Positions 44,214 to 52,101 of a DNA stretch of 64,000 nt are shown here, one piece after another. The number at the start of each line of letters is the position of its first letter. Within the stretch, counting starts at the first letter, position 1. The stretch lies in assembly GCA_035259385.1 (NCBI GenBank), contig DATFWL010000295.1:1-64000 (forward strand), in the 5' to 3' direction. The position numbers and the translations under genes are program-made. The DNA is from QHWK01 sp035259385 (GTDB lineage: Bacteria; Acidobacteriota; Vicinamibacteria; Vicinamibacterales; CAVVIG01). The notes beneath the pieces were generated by a model that searched no databases, was not told the DNA's origin, and worked only from the letters and a program-made list of their open reading frames with translations.

Positions 44214-46049
44214 ATGATCAAGCGTCATCCGTTCATCCTCGTGATCGTCAGCGTGGTCGCGACGCTCGGCGCCGTGCACACGTTCGGCTGCGGCGCGTCG
44301 CGGTCGGCGCGTTCGCTTGCCGCCGAGAAGGTCTACGTCGCGCCAGGAGAGCTCGACAAGTACTACGGGTTCCTGTCGGGCGGGCAGAGCGGCTCGGTGT
44401 TCGTCGTCGGCATCCCGTCGGGGCGCCTGGTTCGCGAGATCCCGATTTTCGAGCCGCGCGCCGCCTACGGCTACGCGATGAACGAGAGCGATCCGCGGCG
44501 AATCGAGCTCGCCTCGACCGGCGGCACGTGGGGGGACACACACCACCCGGTGCTGTCCGAGACCGACGGTGTTCCGAACGGCAAATACCTCTGGATCAAC
44601 GATCTCGCCAACGGACGACTGGCGCGCGTCCGGCTCGACTACTTCGAGGCGGACCGCATCGTCAAGATCCCGAACCTGCAGGGCGCGCACGGCATCGCCG
44701 TCGTCTCGCCGAACACGAAGTACATCGTCGTCAACGGCGAGTTCGAGCAGCCGACGGACGGACTCGTGACCAATCCGGCGCCCTACACCTCGGTGGTCGC
44801 CTTCGTCGATCCGGAGAGCATGGCGGTGAAGTTCGAGGTGCGCGTGAACGGCAACATCGACATCGCGGACACCTCGAAAGACGGACGCTATTCGTTCTCG
44901 ACCGTCTACAACCTCGAGCAGGGGAAGGACATGGGGGCGATGCTCCAGTACGACCGCGACGCCGTGGCCGCGATCGACATCCCCGCGGCGGAGAAGGCGG
45001 CTGCCGGCGGACACGGCGAGATTCGCAATGGCGTCCCGATCATCGATCCCGATCAGAATCCCGGCGTCCTGACGCTCATTCCGGTCCCGAAGAATCCGCA
45101 CGGCATCAACGTGACGCCCGAGGGCAAGTACGCGATCGCGAGCGGCAAGCTGTCGCCGACGGTGACGATCATCGACGCCCGCACACTGAAGATCGTCGCC
45201 GAGCCGGAAGTCGGCCTCGGGCCGCTGCACACCACGTTCGACGATCGCGGGAACGCGTACACGTCGCTGTTCCTCGACAGCCAGGTCGTGAAGTGGAACA
45301 TCGACAAGGCGATCAACGGCGCGTCCGATTACGTCGTCGATCGCATCAACGTGCACTACAACATCGGCCACCTGCAGGCGGTCGGCGGCGACCACATGCA
45401 CCCGTACGGCGACTACCTGCTCGCGCTGAACAAGCTGTCGAAGGATCAGTACGTGCCGGTCGGACCGGACCTGCCCGAGAACCAGGAGATCATCGACATC
45501 TCCGGCGACAAGATGAGGATGCTGGCGTCGTTCCCGACGCCGCCGGAGCCACACGACGCGACGTTCATGGCGGTGTCAGCGCTCAGGCCGCTGGTCCACC
45601 AGACCTACACGCCGGCCGCGGACGCGGTGAAGGCCGGCGAGGAACGGGTGATTCGCACCGGGCCGCATGCCGTGACGATCGACATGACGCTCATCCGCAG
45701 CGCCTACACGCCCGACGCCTTCGAGGTGAAAGAAGGCGATCAGGTGACGCTGAAGGTCACCAACGTCGAGACGATCCGCGACATGATCCACGGCTTTGCG
45801 CTCCCGGATCACAACCTGAACATCGCCCTCGCGCCCGGATACACGAAGACGCTGACGTTCGCCGCCGGAAAGCCCGGCGTGTACTGGTACTACTGCACGA
45901 ACTTCTGCAGCGCGCTGCATCTCGAGATGCGCGGTCGTATGGTGGTCCAGCCGAAGGATTCGACGGTGACGCTGACCGACTGGCATGCGGCAGCGAACGT
46001 CAACGGGCAGGTCGTGCCGGGCGTGCCGTCCACGGGAGACAAACAGTGA
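44214..46049 (+). CDS. nosZ: Nitrous-oxide reductase, clade II (Sec-exported)
   Basis: A 611-residue periplasmic enzyme reducing N2O to N2. The CuZ cluster is bound by the seven-bladed propeller, where GDTHHPV (107-113), AHGIAV, PHGINV, NIGHL, GDHMHPYG and PEPHD supply histidines. The C-terminal CuA cupredoxin has C561, C565, H569 and M572 (CTNFCSALHLEM). The signal sequence is Sec-like (no RR motif), which with the downstream nosB gene marks clade II. A Cys at 26 (HTFGC) might be lipidated. It follows the cytochrome/CuA gene by 7 bp and is followed by nosB with a 4-bp overlap. Confidence 0.96.
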   Translation: MIKRHPFILVIVSVVATLGAVHTFGCGASRSARSLAAEKVYVAPGELDKYYGFLSGGQSGSVFVVGIPSGRLVREIPIFEPRAAYGYAMNESDPRRIELASTGGTWGDTHHPVLSETDGVPNGKYLWINDLANGRLARVRLDYFEADRIVKIPNLQGAHGIAVVSPNTKYIVVNGEFEQPTDGLVTNPAPYTSVVAFVDPESMAVKFEVRVNGNIDIADTSKDGRYSFSTVYNLEQGKDMGAMLQYDRDAVAAIDIPAAEKAAAGGHGEIRNGVPIIDPDQNPGVLTLIPVPKNPHGINVTPEGKYAIASGKLSPTVTIIDARTLKIVAEPEVGLGPLHTTFDDRGNAYTSLFLDSQVVKWNIDKAINGASDYVVDRINVHYNIGHLQAVGGDHMHPYGDYLLALNKLSKDQYVPVGPDLPENQEIIDISGDKMRMLASFPTPPEPHDATFMAVSALRPLVHQTYTPAADAVKAGEERVIRTGPHAVTIDMTLIRSAYTPDAFEVKEGDQVTLKVTNVETIRDMIHGFALPDHNLNIALAPGYTKTLTFAAGKPGVYWYYCTNFCSALHLEMRGRMVVQPKDSTVTLTDWHAAANVNGQVVPGVPSTGDKQ

Positions 46050-46600
46050 GAGCAAGGACGCTGTACGTCGTCGCCGCGCTGCTGGCGGCGGCCGCGCTGC
46101 TGCTGCCGCTGTGGGGATTCGCGATGTCGGCGCCGCAGTATCCCGACGAGACGCTGCATCTGCAGGTCGCGCGCACCGGCATCGTCGGCGACGTGCACGA
46201 AGTCTCGACGCTGCAGCATTACATCGGCGTCAGGTTCCCGACCAGCCTGCCAGAGCTGGACTGGGCAGTACGGGCGATTCTCGCGCTCGCGGCGCTTCTG
46301 CTCGGCGCCGCGTTCGTCGGCGGCGGACGACTGGCTCACATCTACCGCGTCAGTTGCGCGGCGGTGGTTCTCCTGTTCCTGGGCGCGTCGGCCGCAGCGG
46401 TCCAGGCGCGACTGTACCAGGTGGGCCACGACCGCGACCGGAGTGCGCCGATTCGCGCTGTTCATGACTTCACGCCGCCGCTGGTCGGTCCGGTAAAGGT
46501 TGGCAACTTCACCGTCTGGTCGTTTCCGCATGCCGGCGCCGGCATGCTGGTCGTTGCTGCCGCGCTGTCGGTGGCGGGCAGCCGAAGGGCGGCTGCGTAA
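46046..46600 (+). CDS. nosB: NosB-like membrane protein
   Basis: A 184-residue protein with four membrane helices (about 7-27, 74-93, 103-125, 158-178) and a periplasmic loop rich in H, P and E after the first. Its place directly between nosZ and nosD, overlapping nosZ by GTGA, is that of nosB in clade II nos clusters (as in Wolinella-type operons). The role of NosB is unknown, and electron supply or assembly has been proposed. The symbol is assigned mainly by position and topology. Confidence 0.7.
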   Translation: MRARTLYVVAALLAAAALLLPLWGFAMSAPQYPDETLHLQVARTGIVGDVHEVSTLQHYIGVRFPTSLPELDWAVRAILALAALLLGAAFVGGGRLAHIYRVSCAAVVLLFLGASAAAVQARLYQVGHDRDRSAPIRAVHDFTPPLVGPVKVGNFTVWSFPHAGAGMLVVAAALSVAGSRRAAA

Positions 46601-47958
46601 TGCGCGGGTGGGCCGCCGCGGTCGCCGTCGCCGCGACGCTCGTCGGCCGGGCCGACGCGCGCGACTGGACCGTCGGCGGTCCGAACGCCGACTTCCCACT
46701 CATTGCGCCGGCGATCGGGGCCGCCGCCGCCGGCGACGTCATTCGGGTCCGCGGCGGTGTCTATCGCGAGGATCTGCTGGTCGACAAGCGGCTGGCAATC
46801 CGCGGCGAGCAGCAGCCGGTGCTCTTCGGCACCGGCGTCGGTTCGGTGATCACCATCGTCGCGAGCGGCAGCGAGGTCAGCGGTTTCACGATCGAGGGCA
46901 GCGGCCTCGGCGAGACGAACCAGATGGACGCCGCCATCCAGGTGCGCTCGAACGGCAACCGGATCGTCGACAACCGGATGCGCCGCGTGTTCTACGGGGT
47001 CGTCGTCGCCGACAGCATGCACAACGAGATTGCCGACAACGAGATTGCCGGCCTGCGGGAACTTCCGTTCGGCCGCCGCGGCGATGGCATCTACCTGTTC
47101 CGGGCGCCGGAGAACTTCGTCGCGCGCAACCGCATCTCCGGAGAGCGCGACGGCATCTATTTTCAGTACGCGCCGCGCGGCCGGGCAGTCGACAACGTCG
47201 TGTCCGACTCGCGCTACGGGCTGCACGACATGTTCTCGGACGACACCGCAATCGCCCGAAACACCTTCGCGGACTCGGTCGTCGGTGCGAACATCATGAA
47301 CTCCCGCCGCATCCGCTTCGCCAGCAACCGCATTCGCCGGAATCGCGGCATCCCCGGCATCGGATTGACGCTCAAGGACTGCGACGATTCCACGATCGAG
47401 CGCAACCGCATCGTGGAGAACGGGCGCGGGCTGGTGCTCGACGGATCGTCGGCCAATCGCTTCAGCGGCAACGCATTTCGCGCCAACGACACCGCCGTCA
47501 CGCTGTTCTCGAGCGCGGAGCGGAATGCGTTCGGCGACAACGAATTCGTCGACAACTGGAGCGACGTCGTGCTGAGCGGCGCAGACTCCGGGACGCGCTG
47601 GTCGATCGGCGGGCGAGGGAACTACTGGACGCGGTATCGCGGCTTCGACTTCGACGGTGACGGGCTCGGTGACTCGAGCCATCCGGTGGTGGGCGCGTTC
47701 GAGCGGCTCGAAGGGAGAAACGCGGCGGCGCGAATCTTCCTGCACAGCCCCGCCGCCGCGGGACTCGAGATGGCGGCTCGTCTCGGCGGGACCCTTCGGG
47801 CGGACGCCACCGATGATCGGCCGATCGCCCGGAGACCACCACAGTCCGAGGACCCGGCGCGACGAAGGGCGCAGCCTGCCGCCGCCGCGCTGATCGCGAT
47901 GTGCCTCGCGGCGTGTGCAGCATTTTTCATGAGGAGAGCGGTCCCGTGCTCACGTTGA
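46600..47958 (+). CDS. nosD: Periplasmic copper-cluster maturation protein NosD
   Basis: A 452-residue exported protein. After a signal peptide comes a right-handed parallel beta-helix of NosD/CASH repeats (NEIADNEIAG, NFVARNRISGERDGIYFQ, YGLHDMFSDDTAIARNTF, NRFSGNAF, NYWTRYRGFDFDGDGLGDS). NosD works with the NosFY ABC transporter to build the CuZ site of NosZ in the periplasm. YGLHDMFSDD is typical for the family. A final hydrophobic helix near residue 435 may anchor it. ATG overlaps the nosB stop (TAATG). Confidence 0.93.
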   Translation: MRGWAAAVAVAATLVGRADARDWTVGGPNADFPLIAPAIGAAAAGDVIRVRGGVYREDLLVDKRLAIRGEQQPVLFGTGVGSVITIVASGSEVSGFTIEGSGLGETNQMDAAIQVRSNGNRIVDNRMRRVFYGVVVADSMHNEIADNEIAGLRELPFGRRGDGIYLFRAPENFVARNRISGERDGIYFQYAPRGRAVDNVVSDSRYGLHDMFSDDTAIARNTFADSVVGANIMNSRRIRFASNRIRRNRGIPGIGLTLKDCDDSTIERNRIVENGRGLVLDGSSANRFSGNAFRANDTAVTLFSSAERNAFGDNEFVDNWSDVVLSGADSGTRWSIGGRGNYWTRYRGFDFDGDGLGDSSHPVVGAFERLEGRNAAARIFLHSPAAAGLEMAARLGGTLRADATDDRPIARRPPQSEDPARRRAQPAAAALIAMCLAACAAFFMRRAVPCSR

Positions 47959-48722
47959 CCGGCGTCAACAAGTCGTTCAGCGGTCGGCGCGTCCTCGACG
48001 GCGTCACCCTCGACATCGCAGCCGGCGAAAGCGTTGCGCTGCTCGGAGCGAATGGCTCCGGCAAGACGACAACGCTCAGGTGCATCGTCGGGCTGGCGCG
48101 CCCGGACAGCGGCCGCATTCTCGTCGGCGGCATCGACGCCGCACACGATCCGATCGGTGCACGGCAGCGCATGAGTTATCTGCCGCAGCGATCGATCTTT
48201 CCTGGCACGCTGAGCGTCCGGGAGACGCTTGGAGTGGTGGCGAAGCTGCGCTCGGCCGGCGCCGATGCCGTCGATCGCGAGCTTGCCGCGTGCGATCTCA
48301 GCCCGCTCGCCGATCGAAACGTCGTGCAGTTGTCAGGAGGCGAGCGGCAGCGCCTGGCGATGGCGGTCGCGTTCCTGCCCGCGGTCGATCTGTATCTCTT
48401 CGACGAAGCGTCGGCGAACCTCGACCCGGCGGCTCTGCGCATTCTGTTCCGCAGGGCCCGCGAGCTGAACCGCGACGGACGGACGCTGCTGTTCACGACG
48501 CACATGCCCGCGGACGTTCGCCGTCTGGCGACGCGCGCGATCGTGCTTCGCGACGGTCGCGTCGAGTCGGACGGCGCCGGCGCCTTCGAACTGCGGCGCT
48601 ACGAACGGCTGCTGGAACGTGACCTGTGGGGAGACGACGATGACGCTGCGATACGCGACGGTGGCGGTTGTGATGGGGTCGCTGTGGACGTTCGGTTGCG
48701 CCGCGGAGGCGCGGTCGCCTGA
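47946..48722 (+). CDS. nosF: ABC transporter ATPase NosF
   Basis: A 258-residue ATPase. Walker A is GANGSGKTTTLR, the signature is LSGGERQRLAMAVAF and Walker B is LYLFDEASANLD. LFTTHMPADV follows as the H-loop. It pairs with NosY to energise NosD-dependent maturation of NosZ. GTG 47946 follows GAGGAG at 47931-47936 and overlaps nosD by 13 bp. The last 27 residues (acidic GDDDD and then glycine-rich) are encoded within nosL in another frame, an 83-bp overlap. The frame has probably read past an earlier stop. Confidence 0.92.
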   Translation: MLTLTGVNKSFSGRRVLDGVTLDIAAGESVALLGANGSGKTTTLRCIVGLARPDSGRILVGGIDAAHDPIGARQRMSYLPQRSIFPGTLSVRETLGVVAKLRSAGADAVDRELAACDLSPLADRNVVQLSGGERQRLAMAVAFLPAVDLYLFDEASANLDPAALRILFRRARELNRDGRTLLFTTHMPADVRRLATRAIVLRDGRVESDGAGAFELRRYERLLERDLWGDDDDAAIRDGGGCDGVAVDVRLRRGGAVA

Positions 48723-49077
48723 GCCGATCCCCGTCGATCGCGTCGAGTGCTCGCGCTGCCGCATGTTGATGTCCAGCGATGCCGGCGGCGGCGAGATTCT
48801 CTCGTCCAGCGAAGACACACGGTTCTACGACGATGTCGCGTGTCTCGCGGCCGATTGGCCGGCGCATCGCGCCGGTGCGCGTGCGTTCCTGCGTCTGCCG
48901 GGCGGTCGCTGGCAGGACGCGCTGGCGGCGTCGTACGCCCGGCCCCGGGATGCTCAAACGGCAATGGGGTCGGGATTCGTCGCGTTTGCATCGGAGGCTG
49001 AAGCGAAGGCCGCCGATCGCGATGGCCGCGCGATCGCGTTCGACGATCTCCTGCGGCTGACCGGAGGACGCCGATGA
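48640..49077 (+). CDS. nosL: Copper chaperone lipoprotein NosL
   Basis: A 145-residue protein. The signal sequence ends in a lipobox-like TFGC at Cys 20. The copper-binding segment reads VECSRCRMLMS, matching the CxxCxM pattern of NosL, and YDDVACLAADW and GSGFVAFAS are family features. NosL delivers Cu(I) for the CuZ site. It begins inside the end of nosF, and its stop overlaps the nosY start (ATGA). Confidence 0.9.
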   Translation: MTLRYATVAVVMGSLWTFGCAAEARSPEPIPVDRVECSRCRMLMSSDAGGGEILSSSEDTRFYDDVACLAADWPAHRAGARAFLRLPGGRWQDALAASYARPRDAQTAMGSGFVAFASEAEAKAADRDGRAIAFDDLLRLTGGRR

Positions 49078-49901
49078 CCGGCCACTTGATGACCATCGCA
49101 CGCCTCGAATGGACGGCCGCGGTCCGGCTGAAGTGGATGCGGCTCCTGACGATCGCGTTCGCGCTGCTGGCCGTGGCGGCCGCGTATTCCGCTGGCGCCG
49201 CGAACGAGCTCTCTGGCGCCGACGGCTTTGCCAGGACGACGATGGCGCTCGTCCCCGTCGTGCTCGTCCTGGTGCCGCTCGCGGCGCTCGTGCTCGGCGT
49301 CTCGGGGCAGTCAGCAGAACCAGGCAGCGAACCGTTTCTCTTCAGCCAGCCGATCCGCAGATCCACGATTCTTGGCGGCCGGTGGCTCGGCGAATGCGCG
49401 GCGTTGACCGGCGCGCTCGCAGTCGGACTTGGCGCCGGCGGCGCCGTCGTGTCCTTCGCCAGCGGCGCTGACGGCCTGCTGCCGTTCGCGTTCTTCGTCG
49501 CGATGGCGGCGCTGCTCGCGGTCGTGTTCCTGTCCATCGCCGCGGCGATCGCGGCGGCGACCGACAGGCGGGTGGTTGCGCTCGGCGCAGCCGTCTTCGC
49601 GTGGTTCTTCTTCGTGCTTCTCTACGATGGCGCCGCGTTGTCAGCGGCCGGGTGGCTCGCCGGCCCGCGAGGCGGGCGCGTGCTGTTCGGATCGATCTTC
49701 GGCAACCCCGTGGACCTGATTCGCGTCGCCGCGCTGTCGGTCGCCGGCACGCCGAATGTCCTCGGCGCCGCGGGCGAGGCCTGGCTTCGTTTTCTCGGCG
49801 GGACGACGACGGCGGCGCTGGCGGTCGCCGGAGCGCTGGCAGCCTGGTCGGTTGCGCCGCTGCTGATCGGCGTCCGGCTGATCCGCAGCCGCGACCTGTG
49901 A
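49074..49901 (+). CDS. nosY: ABC transporter permease NosY
   Basis: A 275-residue integral membrane protein with six helices. LGVSGQSAEPGSEPFLFSQPI (cut: LGVSGQSAEPGSEPFLFSQP) is the typical NosY/ABC-2 loop after helix two. It forms the membrane part of the NosFY complex that partners NosD. It is the last gene of the operon. nosR, nosX, nosG, nosC and nosH are absent, so electrons to NosZ must come another way, most simply through the cytochrome/CuA protein at the head of the operon. Confidence 0.92.
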   Translation: MTGHLMTIARLEWTAAVRLKWMRLLTIAFALLAVAAAYSAGAANELSGADGFARTTMALVPVVLVLVPLAALVLGVSGQSAEPGSEPFLFSQPIRRSTILGGRWLGECAALTGALAVGLGAGGAVVSFASGADGLLPFAFFVAMAALLAVVFLSIAAAIAAATDRRVVALGAAVFAWFFFVLLYDGAALSAAGWLAGPRGGRVLFGSIFGNPVDLIRVAALSVAGTPNVLGAAGEAWLRFLGGTTTAALAVAGALAAWSVAPLLIGVRLIRSRDL

Positions 49902-49940
49902 CCGCGGCGCTCGTCGTCGATCGGCGCGGTCGGTGTGTCG

Positions 49941-49956
49941 TATGACCGCGGTCATA
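49941..49956 (+). promoter_or_regulatory. CRP/FNR-type operator of the RIC gene
   Basis: TATGACCGCGGTCATA is a perfect palindrome, centre 49948.5. A TACCCT box at 49978-49983 would place transcription at about 49990, that is 41.5 bp downstream of the operator centre. This transcript would include AGGAGG (49990-49995) before the ATG at 50000. Confidence 0.7.
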
Positions 49957-49999
49957 CCACGCCGGCCGCCGCGTCGCTACCCTGACGGCAGGAGGCATC

Positions 50000-50731
50000 A
50001 TGAGTGAGGCATTCGAGAGAACGACTGTCGGCGACATCGTCGCCATGGATTTTCGCGCGGCCGCCGTCTTCGAGCAGTTCGGCATCGATTTCTGCTGTGG
50101 CGGGCGCCGTTCGGTGGCCGAGGCCTGCCGCACCGCGGCGGTGAATCCGCTGGACGTCGAGGCGGCGATCGATGCCCTTCCGGCCGAGTCGGCCGGTGAC
50201 TCCGACGTCGGCGCGTGGCCTCTGCACGACCTGATCGATCACATCGTGTCGACGCACCACACGTATGTGCGAGCGGCGTTGCCGTTGATTCGCCAGTACC
50301 TCGCGAAGCTCGTGGAGGTGCACGGAGCGCGGCATCCGGAACTGGCCGACGTTGCCTCCGCCTTCGACGCGATCGCGGACGAGATGGCACATCACATGCT
50401 GAAAGAGGAGCATGTGCTGTTCCCGTACGTCCGGCAGCTCGAAGCTCCGGCCGGAACGCGCGGACGTCGCCTCAGTCCCTTCGGGACCGTCGAGAACCCG
50501 ATCCGGATGATGGAGCGGGAGCATCAGGACGCGGCCGACGGCGTGCAGGCGATCCGGGTGCTGACCCATGGATACATCGCGCCCGAAGACGGCTGCACGA
50601 CCTATCGCGTCTGCATGGACGAGCTCGCGCGCTTCGAACGCGACCTGCATCGACACGTCCACCTCGAGAACAACGTGCTCTTTCCGAGGGCGATCGCGCT
50701 CGAGCACGACGACGCAAATACAGAGTTCTAG
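50000..50731 (+). CDS. RIC/DnrN/YtfE-type iron-sulfur cluster repair protein
   Basis: A 243-residue protein. The N-terminal ScdA-type domain ends in GIDFCCGG (residues 28-35). The C-terminal hemerythrin-like domain supplies the diiron ligands (HDLIDHIVSTHHTYV, ADEMAHHMLKEEHVLFPYV, EREHQDAADG and DLHRHVHLENNVLFPRA). Such proteins restore Fe-S clusters damaged by NO and are common companions of denitrification genes. It has its own copy of the operator. AGGAGG precedes the ATG. Its stop codon lies in a 7-bp repeat array. Confidence 0.94.
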   Translation: MSEAFERTTVGDIVAMDFRAAAVFEQFGIDFCCGGRRSVAEACRTAAVNPLDVEAAIDALPAESAGDSDVGAWPLHDLIDHIVSTHHTYVRAALPLIRQYLAKLVEVHGARHPELADVASAFDAIADEMAHHMLKEEHVLFPYVRQLEAPAGTRGRRLSPFGTVENPIRMMEREHQDAADGVQAIRVLTHGYIAPEDGCTTYRVCMDELARFERDLHRHVHLENNVLFPRAIALEHDDANTEF

Positions 50732-50790
50732 GGTTCTAGGGTTCTAAAGTTCAAGGTTCCTGGTTCCTGGCCCTTCGAGTTTCGAACCTT
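50725..50790. repeat. Degenerate 7/8-bp tandem array (locus 6)
   Basis: GTTCTAGG, GTTCTAGG, GTTCTAAA, GTTCAAG, GTTCCTG and GTTCCTG follow one another, then a decaying part with GTTTCGAACC. The stop codon of the RIC gene (50729-50731) is in the first unit. On the plus strand the units are GTTC-headed, thus GAAC on the minus strand, opposite to locus 2. Confidence 0.7.
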
Positions 50791-50940
50791 CCCGTTGCGG
50801 GCCCCGTCGGCTATCCTTCACCTCGCTCGTCTGTGAGCGAGGTGGTGTGCGTTGATCCTTCGTGACTTCCTGTCTTCGTGGCAGCTCGAGCATGCCGGGA
50901 TCGCGCATCCGTGCCAGTCACGGCTTCAAACGGAGGCGCG

Positions 50941-52101
50941 GTGAGGGTTCGCGAGTTCCGCACGACGGTGGTCGGCACGCCGTGGCGCGACCTGCTGTTC
51001 TTCGAAGCCGTCGCCGACAACGGCCTGGTCGGCGTCAGCGAAGTGCGCATGGTCAACAAGACCGAGACGCTCGAGGCCTGCATCCACGAGCTCGCGCCGA
51101 GATATCTCGTCGGCAGCGATCCGTTCGACGGCGAGCGCCTCGCCTGGAACGTGCACACCGCCGAGTACGGCCGGCCGGGCGAGGTGACGCAGTCGGCGCT
51201 CGCCGCCTTCGATATCGCCTGCTGGGACCTGATCGGTCAGAAGCTCGCCGTGCCGATCTGGCAGTTGATCGGTGGACGGTTCCGCGATCGCGTGCCGGCG
51301 TATGCGAACGGGTGGTATCAGGCCGAGCGCAGTCCCGAAGCGATTGCCGGGCGCGCCAGGGAGGTGGTGGCGCGCGGCTATCGGGCCATGAAGCTCGATC
51401 CGTTCGGCGCCGCGCATGCGGAACTGCCGCCAGCCGAATGGACGCGCGTCGAGGCGATCGTCGCCGCGGTCCGCGACGCGGTCGGTCCGGAGGTGCAGAT
51501 CTTCATCGAGATGCACGGCCGATTCACGTCCGCCGCCGCGATCCGCGTCGCCGCGATGCTGGAACGCTACGGTCCGGACTGGATTGAGGAGCCGGTACCC
51601 CCTGACAACGACGACGCGCTCGCCCGCGTGCGCGCGGCGTCGCGGATTCCGATCGCCACCGGCGAGCGTGCGCATACGATCGCCGAGATCTGCCCGATCG
51701 TCGAGCGCGGCCTCGCCGACATCATTCAGATCGATCTGACCCACTTCGGCGGATTCGGCGCCGCCCGGACGGTGGCCGGGTGGGCCGACGTGCACCACCT
51801 GCTGATGGCGCCGCACAATGTCTGCGGTCCGGTCGGCACGATGGCCAACATTCATTTCGCCACGGCGACGCCGAACTACAAAGTGCTCGAGCATTTCAAC
51901 GACTTCGCGGATGCATGGGTCAGCGACCTGGTGGACGCGGCGCCGCGGGTCAGTGCCGAGGATGGCTGCTTCGGCGTGCCGGATCGCCCCGGCCTGGGTG
52001 TGGCGTTGAATGCCGACGCGTGCCGCGCCCATCCGCGCAGCGGCGGCCGAATCCGCCTCTTCGAGCCGGGCTGGGAGCGCCGCGGCACGGAGCGGATGTG
52101 A
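50941..52101 (+). CDS. Mandelate racemase/enolase-superfamily sugar-acid dehydratase
   Basis: A 386-residue protein of the mandelate racemase subgroup of the enolase superfamily. The barrel residues are K151 and D153 (MKLDPFG), E190 and H192 (FIEMHG), E216/E217 (IEEP), E242 (TGER) and a late His in MAPHN. These enzymes take a proton alpha to the carboxylate of a sugar acid and dehydrate it to a 2-keto-3-deoxy acid. KLDPFG differs from the KxK of mandelate racemase. The neighbours point to a hexonate or 6-deoxyhexonate substrate. CGGAGG lies 7 bp before the GTG. Confidence 0.85.
   Translation: MRVREFRTTVVGTPWRDLLFFEAVADNGLVGVSEVRMVNKTETLEACIHELAPRYLVGSDPFDGERLAWNVHTAEYGRPGEVTQSALAAFDIACWDLIGQKLAVPIWQLIGGRFRDRVPAYANGWYQAERSPEAIAGRAREVVARGYRAMKLDPFGAAHAELPPAEWTRVEAIVAAVRDAVGPEVQIFIEMHGRFTSAAAIRVAAMLERYGPDWIEEPVPPDNDDALARVRAASRIPIATGERAHTIAEICPIVERGLADIIQIDLTHFGGFGAARTVAGWADVHHLLMAPHNVCGPVGTMANIHFATATPNYKVLEHFNDFADAWVSDLVDAAPRVSAEDGCFGVPDRPGLGVALNADACRAHPRSGGRIRLFEPGWERRGTERM

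Noticed and set aside
49902..49999. Part of a nosX or other small gene after nosY
   Set aside because: No frame with protein-like features. The interval holds the operator and promoter of the RIC gene.
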